In this document: positions 45,013 to 53,067 of the stretch, piece by piece
Numbering within the stretch: position 1 is the stretch's first letter
Layout of the letters: every line of letters begins with the position of its first letter
NCBI RefSeq assembly: GCF_014831675.1
Contig: NZ_VJXY01000003.1
Location: 1 to 64,000, forward strand
DNA length: 64,000 nt
Direction: 5' to 3'
From: Komarekiella delphini-convector SJRDD-AB1
GTDB lineage: Bacteria; Cyanobacteriota; Cyanobacteriia; Cyanobacteriales; Nostocaceae
The notes under the pieces: model-generated
Database searches by the model: none
Told to the model about the DNA's origin: nothing
Seen by the model: only the letters and a program-made list of their open reading frames with translations
Made by a program: the position numbers and the translations under genes

Positions 45013-46296
45013 TTAAGGAAATATCGCTAACTCAGTTTCCGGGTCAAAAAAGTGAATTTTATCGGGACTCAGCGATAACCACAATTGCTCACCCGTACGG
45101 ACTAATCGGTCTGGTGGTACTCGCACTTGTAAGTAATTACCTGTATTGTCACTAGAACCTGGTTCGGCAAGTCTGACGGTAAGAAAACTATCGTTGCCAA
45201 GGTTCTCCACTACGTCTACTTGCGCTGGTAAATTCTTGGTAGCAGCCGCACTCAAACTCAAGTGTTCTGGACGAATACCTAAAATTAAGGTTTGCCCATC
45301 ATATTTTTGCAGAACTGTTCCCCAGACTTCTGGGAGTGTCAAACGAAACTGGGAATGAGTAATTAATAGGGGAGCATGAAATTCTACGGGAATAAAATTC
45401 ATCGGCGGTGAGCCAATGAACTCTGCCACAAAACGGTTAGCAGGGTAGTTGTAAAGTTCCAATGGAGCGGCAACTTGCTGAATTTTACCCTCAGACATAA
45501 TGGCAATGCGATCGCCCATAGTCATCGCTTCTGTTTGGTCGTGAGTGACGTAAATTGTCGTTGTCCCTAAATGGCGTTGTAATTTGACAATTTGGGTGCG
45601 GGTTTCTGCACGCAGTTTGGCATCTAAGTTTGAAAGCGGTTCATCCATTAAAAACACTTGGGGATTACGCGCGATCGCTCGTCCTAGTGCAACTCGTTGC
45701 CTTTGCCCCCCAGACAGCTGTTTGGGTAAGCGATTCAACAAGGTTTCAATTTGCAACAATTGGGCAACACTACGTACTTGTTCATTCACCACTCGTTCCT
45801 TGTCAGATATGTAGCGCAGTCCTTTAGGTAACTTTTTAGTTACGGCCACAAGTAAATTTTCTGACCACTTGGCAATTCCTTCTCCCCCTGCTCCCCCCAA
45901 ACGTCGGCGCAGTCCAAAAGCGATGTTATCGTACACCGTCATGTGTGGGTAGAGGGCGTAATTTTGAAACACCATTGCGATGTCTCGTTCCTTGGGTGGT
46001 AAGTCATTGATTAAGCGATCGCCTACCCAGATATTGCCGCCGGTCATGACCTCCAAACCAGCGATTAACCGTAAGAGGGTGCTTTTACCACAACCAGAAG
46101 GCCCCACCAGCACCATAAACTCCCCATCTGCGATCGTCAGGTTAATCCGCCGCAAGACATTGACGCTCTCTGCACGTTCTCGCGCTGCATCAGTTTCCTC
46201 TCCAGATGGGAGTGGGAGTTGGTTTTGTGAGACAACATTTTCCCCTTTACGCGAGGGGAAACTTTTATAAACGTTTTCTAAAACAACTTGCGTCAC
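45013..46296 (-). CDS. Sugar-type ABC transporter ATP-binding protein (MalK/UgpC-like)
   Basis: 427 residues, GTG start. Walker A GPSGCGKST, signature LSGGQRQRVALGRA, Walker B VFLMDEPLSNLDA and switch His in TIYVTHDQTEAM are intact. A C-terminal TOBE/MalK regulatory domain (RPEHLSLS region) places it with the CUT1 sugar importers. Two inserts break the usual ATPase spacing: residues about 15-45 (SRKGENVVSQNQLPLPSGEE..) and about 135-170 (LRRRLGGAGGEGIAKWSENL..). The first corresponds to a small hairpin (TTTCCCCT..AGGGGAAA, 46239-46261). No permease or binding protein is nearby, so it is an orphan ATPase, possibly shared between importers. Confidence 0.88.
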   Translation of the reverse strand: MTQVVLENVYKSFPSRKGENVVSQNQLPLPSGEETDAARERAESVNVLRRINLTIADGEFMVLVGPSGCGKSTLLRLIAGLEVMTGGNIWVGDRLINDLPPKERDIAMVFQNYALYPHMTVYDNIAFGLRRRLGGAGGEGIAKWSENLLVAVTKKLPKGLRYISDKERVVNEQVRSVAQLLQIETLLNRLPKQLSGGQRQRVALGRAIARNPQVFLMDEPLSNLDAKLRAETRTQIVKLQRHLGTTTIYVTHDQTEAMTMGDRIAIMSEGKIQQVAAPLELYNYPANRFVAEFIGSPPMNFIPVEFHAPLLITHSQFRLTLPEVWGTVLQKYDGQTLILGIRPEHLSLSAAATKNLPAQVDVVENLGNDSFLTVRLAEPGSSDNTGNYLQVRVPPDRLVRTGEQLWLSLSPDKIHFFDPETELAIFP

Positions 46297-46653
46297 GAGT
46301 GTTACTTTTTGTCAATAGTCAATAGTCAAGAGCCAATAGTCAAGAATCAATAGTTAAGAGTCAAAATTACTTTAGACTCTGGACTTTTAATCCTAGACTC
46401 CGCGCAGCGGTGGATACAAGACGAAGGACAGTTTAGCGCCTATAATAATACACATTCTTTTTAATCTTCATTATTCTTTTTATAGCGCGAAGTCATCCTT
46501 AACTGACGCGCTAGCTATCATAGAAGCCTCTGTCGCAGTCGTGAACCAGCAAAAGGCTTGTTGGGTCTGAGAAGTTTGATTAAGATATCTTTTGTTGTTC
46601 TGTTTGCCTAACTTCCCTGGGTCTTATTCCGATTTTTGCAACAAGTCTACTGA
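46297..46653. other. 357-base intergenic stretch with a heptamer array
   Basis: 46311-46362 is an array of TCAATAG/TCAAGAG/TCAATAA-type heptamers. GACTCCGCGCAGCGGTGG near 46397 is another common short repeat. No gene is visible. Confidence 0.5.
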
Positions 46654-48165
46654 TTACGGCAACCAAAAGTCAGGCAAGATAGATTTACCCAAGTTACGTA
46701 CTATTTGATTGAGTGTTCTTGCCGCTTGTATATGCACCTCATCCTCCTCAACTGGTAAAATTTCCGCAGTTGTGCCTTGACCCAAATAGGACACTACTAA
46801 ATTTGCTGCCTCCAAACCAGTAACATAAGCCTTTTCCTGCGACCAGGAACCGTGACGGTTCGCAATCCAATCCCCACTCATAAACACATTCTCAAAACTT
46901 GTCTTAGCTGGCAACATATAGCGGTAGCTACCAGGTGAAAAGTGAGTCACTGCATTTGGTAGCCTAATCACACTGCTATCAATTACCTTCGCCTCCCGAA
47001 ATGCTGGCACACAAGTTGCTAAATAACGCTGAACTATCGTCACAATTTCCTCATCACTCAAACTTAGAAACTGATTTGCATGATAGAAATCGGCTTCAAT
47101 AACCGTTCCTGGCTCATTTTTATATTCATCATGTAGGGTATTCAAGTCAAAAAACGTCCATCCTGTAGTTGTGTCGAACCCAAAGCAAGCATTAGAAGGA
47201 CGAGGTATATCAATTTTGCGGTCAAACCACAACCGAGTTGCTAAAACGTCAATTGCCCCTAAATTACTCAAATTGCGGAATTCTTCACGGCTTTGTAAGC
47301 TAGGGCTAGTTGAGACAATTTTCTTCATCCCAGTAACACCAACTGCAAAAATTACAGCATCAGCATCAAATACTTCATCACCGCAAACTACACCTGTTGC
47401 TCGCTGATTACTATCAATAATTAAGTCTGTAACCCGACGCTGCGGAAGAACTCGCACGCCAGCTTTTTCAATACGCTCTACCCAAGGACGAAATATCTTC
47501 TCGCCTACAGTTCCTCGACACCAAACCACATCAAAATCGGGTTGATGCGCCAAAATAAAAAAGTAAAGCATCCCTAAAGTTGCTGCGGCTGAACATTGCT
47601 CACCAGGAGCAAACAAGCCCACTAACAACATTGGTTCAAAGGCGTCTCGGTAAAGTCGCGCAGAAACGCCAAAATCTTTGAACAACTCACGAGCGGTTAC
47701 AAAATCATAACGCCGCCAAGCCGTATCAGTATTGTCAAAATCCACAACAGCGTAAAGTAAAGGCAGGGCACTGAGACGGTCAATTAGTGGTAGCCGCTTA
47801 AACTGAGTGTAAAGAAAAGTTCCTACTGGAGAGGGGAGTCTAGGTAAGTCTTGAAAAATCGGTGATTCAACTTCTAAACCAGCAGGCGAGTACTGCGAGG
47901 AACGAGTCCAAGTAGTGAAAGGGTTAATTCCTAATTCATTGATTAGAGAAAAAATATTTCTGTAAGGATACCAGAAGCCATGAATGCCCGCTTCTACAGA
48001 TTTTCCTGCTCCTGTTTTCCAACCTGCAACTAGTCCACCAGGATAGGAGCCAGCTTCTAGAAGTGTCACATCATAACCTTGTTTTGCCAAATGGTAGGTT
48101 GCTCCTAAGCCAGCCCAACCTGCACCTACAACTACCACTCGTTTTTTTTGTGACTCTTCTATCAT
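46654..48165 (-). CDS. FAD-dependent oxidoreductase of the carotenoid desaturase family
   Basis: 503 residues from ATG 48165, which has TTGGAGG five bases upstream; a TTG four codons earlier is unlikely. The dinucleotide-binding motif VVVVGAGWAGLGATYHL is followed by LLEAGSYPGGLVAGW. HGFWYPYRNIFSLINELG and the C-terminal NVFMSGDWIANRHGSWSQEKAYVTG (in parts) resemble zeta-carotene desaturase (CrtQ) and related amine oxidases. It could act on a carotenoid or another isoprenoid. The clear CrtP/CrtQ assignment cannot be made here, and cyanobacteria have several such paralogues of unknown substrate. Confidence 0.8.
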   Translation of the reverse strand: MIEESQKKRVVVVGAGWAGLGATYHLAKQGYDVTLLEAGSYPGGLVAGWKTGAGKSVEAGIHGFWYPYRNIFSLINELGINPFTTWTRSSQYSPAGLEVESPIFQDLPRLPSPVGTFLYTQFKRLPLIDRLSALPLLYAVVDFDNTDTAWRRYDFVTARELFKDFGVSARLYRDAFEPMLLVGLFAPGEQCSAAATLGMLYFFILAHQPDFDVVWCRGTVGEKIFRPWVERIEKAGVRVLPQRRVTDLIIDSNQRATGVVCGDEVFDADAVIFAVGVTGMKKIVSTSPSLQSREEFRNLSNLGAIDVLATRLWFDRKIDIPRPSNACFGFDTTTGWTFFDLNTLHDEYKNEPGTVIEADFYHANQFLSLSDEEIVTIVQRYLATCVPAFREAKVIDSSVIRLPNAVTHFSPGSYRYMLPAKTSFENVFMSGDWIANRHGSWSQEKAYVTGLEAANLVVSYLGQGTTAEILPVEEDEVHIQAARTLNQIVRNLGKSILPDFWLP

Positions 48166-48369
48166 CCTAGCCTCCAATTATTGCAGCCCATCAACTAATG
48201 TATCCGAACTTGCGTTCAGATAAGCTTCAGAAGGTTATTAGACTTTAGAGAAAATGATTCTTTCTTTTATCGCCTCATACCAAGCGACTGAGCAAATGAT
48301 ACTTGCTGATAATGCTGAGTTGAGAGTATAACAGAGAACAGACTTAACTCTTCATGAGGCATAATCCTA

Positions 48370-49272
48370 ATGACTCAATTAGCAAATGCTAAATTCAGTC
48401 TGAATGACTTTGAATTACAAAATGGCATTTATTTTCCTAGTGACTACGAACAGTTAAATAAGACTAAACACAAACAAACATGGGACAAAATTGGTAAGAC
48501 ATATTATGGTTCCCAAAAAATTGAGCAACTTGCAGAAACTTCGCCTATTAAAGACGATTACACTCTGTTAACTGGTAGACCTGGAGGTACTTGGAATAAA
48601 TTTCCTCTGAATAAATCTGTTGATTCTATTCTAGAACTAGGTTGTGGTTATGGTCGCGCTCCTCTACATCTCTCTAAAGATAAAAGTTTGAGATGCCAAA
48701 AATATTATGGGATTGATATTTCTGAACCTTTGTTACGTCGTTTAATCAAAGTTAAACAAGAATATGATTTTTTTCCTGGCTCTGAATTTAACTTAATTTG
48801 CACTTCTGCGGAAATATTGCCTCTAGAAGATAATTCTATAGATTTGGTAATTTCTAACTGTGTGTTTATGCATATACCAGATGCACAATTAAGAAATTTG
48901 TTAGCTGAAATATCTCGCGTACTCAAGCCTGGTGGAATTTTTGTTTTCAATCATTCTTTTCACAACAAATTCTGTCCTTCTCATATCATTCACAACTTTA
49001 TTAGAAGGCTGAACCTGTTTTCAAGAAATCCAGTTTATCTTAAGCAATATTCAGCCATTGAAATCGAAGAGATGTTGGCTGATGCTGGCATCAAAACGAA
49101 GTGTCCGCAATACACTGTCGAACCTACAGAAGAATATGCAATTTTACCGGAAACCATCAAAGGGATTCCAATGCCTTTTGCTAAAGCTATTAACAGAAGC
49201 CTCAAGCCATCAGATGCTTTGAAAGGAACTTTGGCTTATGGTTTTAGCGCTTACAGTACTCAACTTGATTAA
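48370..49272 (+). CDS. SAM-dependent methyltransferase
   Basis: 300 residues. A class I methyltransferase: motif I ILELGCGYGRAPLHLS near residues 82-97, YGIDIS (motif II) near 116, DLVISNCVFMHIPD (motif IV) near 158-171 and LKPGGIFVFNHSFH. The first 75 residues form an extra N-terminal part (WDKIGKTYYGSQKIEQLAET) seen in small-molecule and sugar methyltransferases. The substrate cannot be told. The gene diverges from the oxidoreductase and ends shortly before a palindromic repeat. Its lower G+C than neighbours may hint at acquisition, but this is only by eye. Confidence 0.8.
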   Translation: MTQLANAKFSLNDFELQNGIYFPSDYEQLNKTKHKQTWDKIGKTYYGSQKIEQLAETSPIKDDYTLLTGRPGGTWNKFPLNKSVDSILELGCGYGRAPLHLSKDKSLRCQKYYGIDISEPLLRRLIKVKQEYDFFPGSEFNLICTSAEILPLEDNSIDLVISNCVFMHIPDAQLRNLLAEISRVLKPGGIFVFNHSFHNKFCPSHIIHNFIRRLNLFSRNPVYLKQYSAIEIEEMLADAGIKTKCPQYTVEPTEEYAILPETIKGIPMPFAKAINRSLKPSDALKGTLAYGFSAYSTQLD

Positions 49273-49312
49273 ATAATTTGCTCTGACAATTTTCATCGCA
49301 GATTTAAATAAC

Positions 49313-49335
49313 GAGACGTTGCATTGCAACGTCTC
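49313..49335. repeat. Perfect 23-base palindromic repeat
   Basis: GAGACGTTGCA, one T, TGCAACGTCTC. A one-mismatch copy occurs at about 29048-29072. Related GAGACGCGATT/AATCGCGTCTC palindromes lie at 39389 (inside cobN) and 55279. These are members of a dispersed palindrome family. Confidence 0.8.
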
Positions 49336-49417
49336 TACAATGGTTTATTTGTTGCATTCTTTTTTTAAATTGGTTTAAAATTATTTACGATCGCACTGCT
49401 ATACACAACACATAATG

Positions 49418-50050
49418 TCATTGCTTTAGCGATCGCTTACTCAAATAATAGTGCCATAATAAGCGAGTGGCTAATGCTCTCCACGGCCGCCAGTTTTCAG
49501 CAATACTCTCTATTTCCTGTGGTGTAGGGCGTTTTTCCAATTGTTTAACCTTCTGTATTGCTAAGGCTAATCCTAAGTCTCCTTTAGGTAAACTATCTGG
49601 TCGCCGCAATGCCATCAATAAATATATATCAACTGTCCAGTCTCCAATACCTTTACTCTTTTTGAGAACAGAACGTACATCCTCATCATCCATTCCATTA
49701 AGAGTGAGCAAATCAAGCTGTCCAGTAATTATAGACTCTGCTAATAAACGCCCATAAAGAGCTTTTTGCCTGCTGAATCCAATTTTTTTGATTTGGTCAT
49801 CATTTAAAATCAAAAAGTTTTCTGGAGTAATTGGTAATATGATTTGTTGCAAACGCTCAAAAACTGCTTTAGCTGATGCTAGAGATACTTGTTGTTCTAA
49901 AATGATTTGAATGAGCGTTGCAAAGCCTGGTTCGCGTACCCAAAGAGGCGGGGAACCCAAAGCTTGGAGAATATCTGCTAAGTCTGAATCGCGGGAAGCA
50001 ATAACTTTCAAACCATAAGTAAAGTTTTTATCAGTTAAGATTTCCGGCAT
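49418..50050 (-). CDS. DNA-3-methyladenine glycosylase II (AlkA-like)
   Basis: 210 residues. A HhH-GPD base-excision glycosylase without the N-terminal AlkA domain. The helix-hairpin-helix is LKKSKGIGDWTVDIYLL (near 129-145), followed by the catalytic Asp158 in LPKGDLGL. ILEQQVSLASAKAVFERL (near 50-67) is the conserved first helix pair. It removes alkylated purines. The gene is probably single, convergent with the methyltransferase gene. Confidence 0.9.
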   Translation of the reverse strand: MPEILTDKNFTYGLKVIASRDSDLADILQALGSPPLWVREPGFATLIQIILEQQVSLASAKAVFERLQQIILPITPENFLILNDDQIKKIGFSRQKALYGRLLAESIITGQLDLLTLNGMDDEDVRSVLKKSKGIGDWTVDIYLLMALRRPDSLPKGDLGLALAIQKVKQLEKRPTPQEIESIAENWRPWRALATRLLWHYYLSKRSLKQ

Positions 50051-50094
50051 TTTTATAAATAATTGGGAATGTTATACACTTTCGCAGCCACTAC

Positions 50095-50310
50095 TTGCCA
50101 ATGCAATCGCTATTTGCTGCGAAAATTATTCATTTAACAACCCATGCGTTGTTAGATGATACTGATCAAAGTATACCTAGCGCGATCGTCTTTGCACCTT
50201 CTGGTCAATGTGATGGTTTGCTCACTTTAACGGAAATTGTCGATTTATCCATCAACGCTGCGATATCGGTAGAGGTGACAACGCAACTACATGAAGAAAG
50301 CTGTTTATGA
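50095..50310 (+). pseudogene. CHAT-domain protease remnant
   Basis: AAKIIHLTTHALLDD, then SIPSAIVFAPSGQCDGLLTL and TEIVDLSINA match the CHAT (caspase HetF-associated with TPR) domain around its catalytic His. The typical sequence is IIHLATHGLLDD..PGAIALAPSG..DGLLTA.EI.DLKL.A. The Cys-containing half (LSACDTG) and the whole N-terminus are missing, and the frame degenerates after residue 55. No function is expected. Confidence 0.7.
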
Positions 50311-50495
50311 GAGCTTACAGCAGCAAATTGTGATTATTGCAACGGGGGATATGACCAAGCCGACATCTCACAAAAGAAGGATTATTTCCGAGAATCAGAG
50401 GTATTACCTGCCATTAAATACTCGCAGCGTCAGGAAAACCCCTTAAACAAGAAGTAGTCATTCATCGGAGAAGCATCGAAAGGCGAGTTAGCAGC

Positions 50496-51185
50496 ATGAG
50501 CCAAAATTTACCAGAAAAGACATCATTTAAACTTTTTTTAATTGATTGTCACGAAATATGTCTGAATGGAACAATCGAGGTGCTACGCTCTCAGTACCCA
50601 GATGCTAAAATATTTACTGCTCAAACCGCCGAGAATGCTCTAAATCAAGTGTCGGTTTTGCAACCCGATCTTGTTGTAATTGATATTTATATTCCAGAAA
50701 AGCCTGGAGTAATGGCATCAACTAATACAGGTATGCAACTCCTGAGAAATTTGATGGAGAATTATTCTAACCTAAATATCATTGTTCAAAGTGCCCATAT
50801 TCGGACATTGGTGAGGATGAAACCTGAGATTGATGCCTACAAAGGAGGCTTTACAATTGCTGATAAAAGCCTTTCTAGTAAGCAAATGCTCGCTAGAGTT
50901 AAGTGGGCATTACAGGGATTAACTCATACAAAAGATATTCAAGAAATTTACTCAGAATTGGAACTAAAACCAGAGTGGCGGTTACTGCTAACTCTAGCAT
51001 TTCAAGAAGGATTACAAGATAAGGCGATCGCTCAACGTATTAGTGTATCTGAACGCATGGTACGTCATTACTGGGATAAGCTGCAAAATGCTTTAGGTAT
51101 TGATGGTGAAGAATTAAAAAATCAAGGAAAAAATCTGCGAATCATAACTCAAATTCGAGCCAGAGAAGCAGGTTTAATTGATTGA
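50496..51185 (+). CDS. Response regulator with a C-terminal helix-turn-helix domain
   Basis: 229 residues. A receiver-like domain covers about 11-140 with Asp63 in DLVVIDIYIPEKPG and LIDCHE as the acidic pocket. A conserved Lys is visible as ADKSLSSKQ. The C-terminal part (about 158-215, KPEWRLLLTLAFQEGLQDKAIA, SVSERMVRHYWDKLQNALGI) is a LuxR/sigma-like helix-turn-helix. It is a cyanobacterial NarL-type regulator of unknown targets. No kinase is adjacent. Two bases after the gene's end lies a copied Uma2 tail (see 52419). Confidence 0.82.
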   Translation: MSQNLPEKTSFKLFLIDCHEICLNGTIEVLRSQYPDAKIFTAQTAENALNQVSVLQPDLVVIDIYIPEKPGVMASTNTGMQLLRNLMENYSNLNIIVQSAHIRTLVRMKPEIDAYKGGFTIADKSLSSKQMLARVKWALQGLTHTKDIQEIYSELELKPEWRLLLTLAFQEGLQDKAIAQRISVSERMVRHYWDKLQNALGIDGEELKNQGKNLRIITQIRAREAGLID

Positions 51186-51253
51186 CAAGCTGCACAATTT
51201 ATGGATAGCACTCACTTCTTACCCGCAGCTAACACTTATTCAATCACGCCTAC

Positions 51254-51613
51254 TTACTTCGGCAAAACCACGCTTTGACGCACAGTACGCTTGCGATCGC
51301 TTTTACGAGTACCTCCAGCCATCTGATATTCATGGCTATTATTACCATATTTATAAGCAATACCACGCAACATTTTCTCAGAATAGTCTGCCAAATCTTG
51401 TTCATTTTCAATGATTTGGGTTAGTAAAACATCAATAGTGGAGAGGGTGGTATTGTATGCTTCTAAAGTTTGTCGGAGGCTTTCGATTTTTTCAGTATAG
51501 TCTTTGACTGTTAATTTTTCTCCAACATCGAGAGTTGGACTAATAGATTTAATGCTTGCTAAACGTACTTCAGCTTTGTCGAGGGTACGTGAATTACGTT
51601 TTTGTCTTGCCAT
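51254..51613 (-). CDS. Conserved hypothetical cyanobacterial protein, coiled coil
   Basis: 119 residues, ATG start. The middle (residues about 38-85, YTEKIESLRQTLEAYNTTLS..LTQIIENEQDLADYSEK) is an amphipathic helix, probably a coiled coil. Both ends are basic. LRGIAYKYGNNSHEYQMAGG near 82-101 looks like the conserved core. There is no known domain and no membrane segment. The neighbours give no clue. It resembles small plasmid or accessory proteins of Nostoc, but I cannot name a function. Confidence 0.65.
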   Translation of the reverse strand: MARQKRNSRTLDKAEVRLASIKSISPTLDVGEKLTVKDYTEKIESLRQTLEAYNTTLSTIDVLLTQIIENEQDLADYSEKMLRGIAYKYGNNSHEYQMAGGTRKSDRKRTVRQSVVLPK

Positions 51614-51852
51614 AATTAATACTCATTTTCCAAATTCTAATAACTCTATAGTGGACAATTGTTGAAAAAGTTGTCATACGTGAAATTATTGATTTTTCTG
51701 AAAAAATCTAAAATTTAAGTAATTTACAGCATTTTTTGCGAATTGAAACCACATTTATTGTAGGGGCACAGCACTGCTGTACTCAATAAGCGTATTCTAT
51801 TTAAGAGAAGATGCGATAACACAAGTCTGTTTCTAATAACGTCAAGGCGTAA

Positions 51853-52386
51853 GCTGCTACAGACTGCGCGAAACACGGAAACGGCAAGGCAAAAATCGCT
51901 ACGGGAAAGGCGGAAGTTGCTGCAAGGAAAGCAGAAGTTGTTACAGAGAAGGCGGAAGTTGCTGCAAGGAAAGCAGAAGTTGCTACAGGGAAAGCGGAAG
52001 TTGCTGCAAGGAAAGCAGAAGTTGCTACAGGGAAGAAACAGATAAACCTGATCTGCTCCCTTCTCTACGAGTACTAAAGATATCGAAAATATGCAGCTTG
52101 GGTTGCACTTTTAGAAGATAGAATTAATGCTACTAGCAGTCGTATAGAAGTTGATAAAGCAGAACGCGATCGCAATTTTCAAGAATTAGTAGCTGTCGCT
52201 GGTTCAGTAATAGCAACAACATCTCTACTACAATCACCCGCCAAAGATTTTTGTAGTAAAGAAAGTATGAAAGATATTTTTCCTAAAATTCCTTATTTTT
52301 GCGACTACCCTTTCAGTTCCAGTCTGATAGTTGGAATAATTGTTGGTTTTGTGGTTTGGTGGCTGAGAAAACGATGGCGATCGTGA
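51853..52386 (+). pseudogene. Decayed gene for a heptad-repeat membrane protein
   Basis: One frame stays open apart from a TAA at 52075-52077. Before it, six 21-base units (51910-52035) encode AEVAARK/AEVATGK heptads. After it, the frame encodes YAAWVALLEDRINATSSRIE, VDKAERDRNFQELVAVAGSV and a C-terminal membrane helix SSLIVGIIVGFVVWWL with a basic end RKRWRS. No in-frame ATG, GTG or TTG precedes the heptads. A gene with a helical repeat followed by a membrane anchor is the simplest ancestor. Confidence 0.55.
51910..52035 (+). repeat. Six tandem 21-base units
   Basis: Units alternate between GCGGAAGTTGCTGCAAGGAA(A) and GCAGAAGTTGCTACAGGGAA(A), so the higher-order period is 42 bases. The 21-base length preserves frame and heptad phase. 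Confidence 0.88.
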
Positions 52387-52418
52387 GAAAATGTAATATT
52401 ATTGGTAATCGCTATTTT

Positions 52419-52994
52419 CTAAGCAACATTACCCGCAGCTAACACTTGTTCAACTGTAAGCGCAATTTCTGGGAAAGTTGCAGACACAATTTGCTGACTT
52501 CCGCTAAACTCTTTTTCCTCGTACAATCCTTCTTCCAACAATAAAATCGTAATTTTTGACTTGATTGGGTCTACAATCCAATACTCAGGAATCTCCAGCG
52601 CTGCATATTCAGAACGTTTGTGGCGATAATCACGTTTCACTGAATCAAGACTGACAACTTCCACTACTAATATCGGCGCAGACTGACAAACAGCTGACTC
52701 ATCAAGGAATTCCATCACCTGTTCAGCCGTTACAACATAAACATCAGGCAATCTTGACTTCCGCCATCCCGTCCTCACCCCCGCCTCTCTAAAGCATAGC
52801 CAAGGTAAACTCAAGCGATTGATTTCTGCCTTAAAGTTATCCTGAATAAAGTCAGAAATCAGTAAATGTCTGAAAGTTGGTGGATTCATACGTTCAAGTT
52901 TCCCATCCACCAGTTCATAACGGTTATCAGTACCATCGTCATAAGCAAGATATTCTTCAAAAGAGTACAGACGCTCTGTAGTTGTCTGTGTCAT
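52419..52994 (-). CDS. Uma2 family (DUF820) putative endonuclease
   Basis: 191 residues. A PD-(D/E)XK-fold protein of the Uma2 family, very abundant in cyanobacteria and of unresolved function. YSFEEYLAYDDGTDNRYELVDGKLERM lies at the N-terminus. LPDVYVVTAEQ and PILVVEVVSLDSVKRDYRHKRSEY carry the Asp and Glu-x-x metal-binding positions, and EYWIVDP follows. A GAGG ribosome-binding site precedes the ATG. Its last ~25 bases have a near-copy at 51221-51246. Confidence 0.88.
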   Translation of the reverse strand: MTQTTTERLYSFEEYLAYDDGTDNRYELVDGKLERMNPPTFRHLLISDFIQDNFKAEINRLSLPWLCFREAGVRTGWRKSRLPDVYVVTAEQVMEFLDESAVCQSAPILVVEVVSLDSVKRDYRHKRSEYAALEIPEYWIVDPIKSKITILLLEEGLYEEKEFSGSQQIVSATFPEIALTVEQVLAAGNVA

Positions 52995-53067
52995 GATGTA
53001 ACCTCTAATAAAGGGTTTTTTTGAGGTAGTCCTCAGAGCTTATAACGCTACTACCTCTATCAATAGA

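Larger units (their letters stand above)
51614..52418. other. 805-base stretch holding a decayed coding region
   Basis: It holds the pseudogene at 51853-52386 and its 21-base tandem repeat. Otherwise A/T-rich. The segment 51221-51246, just outside it, repeats almost exactly the 3' end of the Uma2 gene (52428-52453), so the region between has probably been rearranged. Confidence 0.5.
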
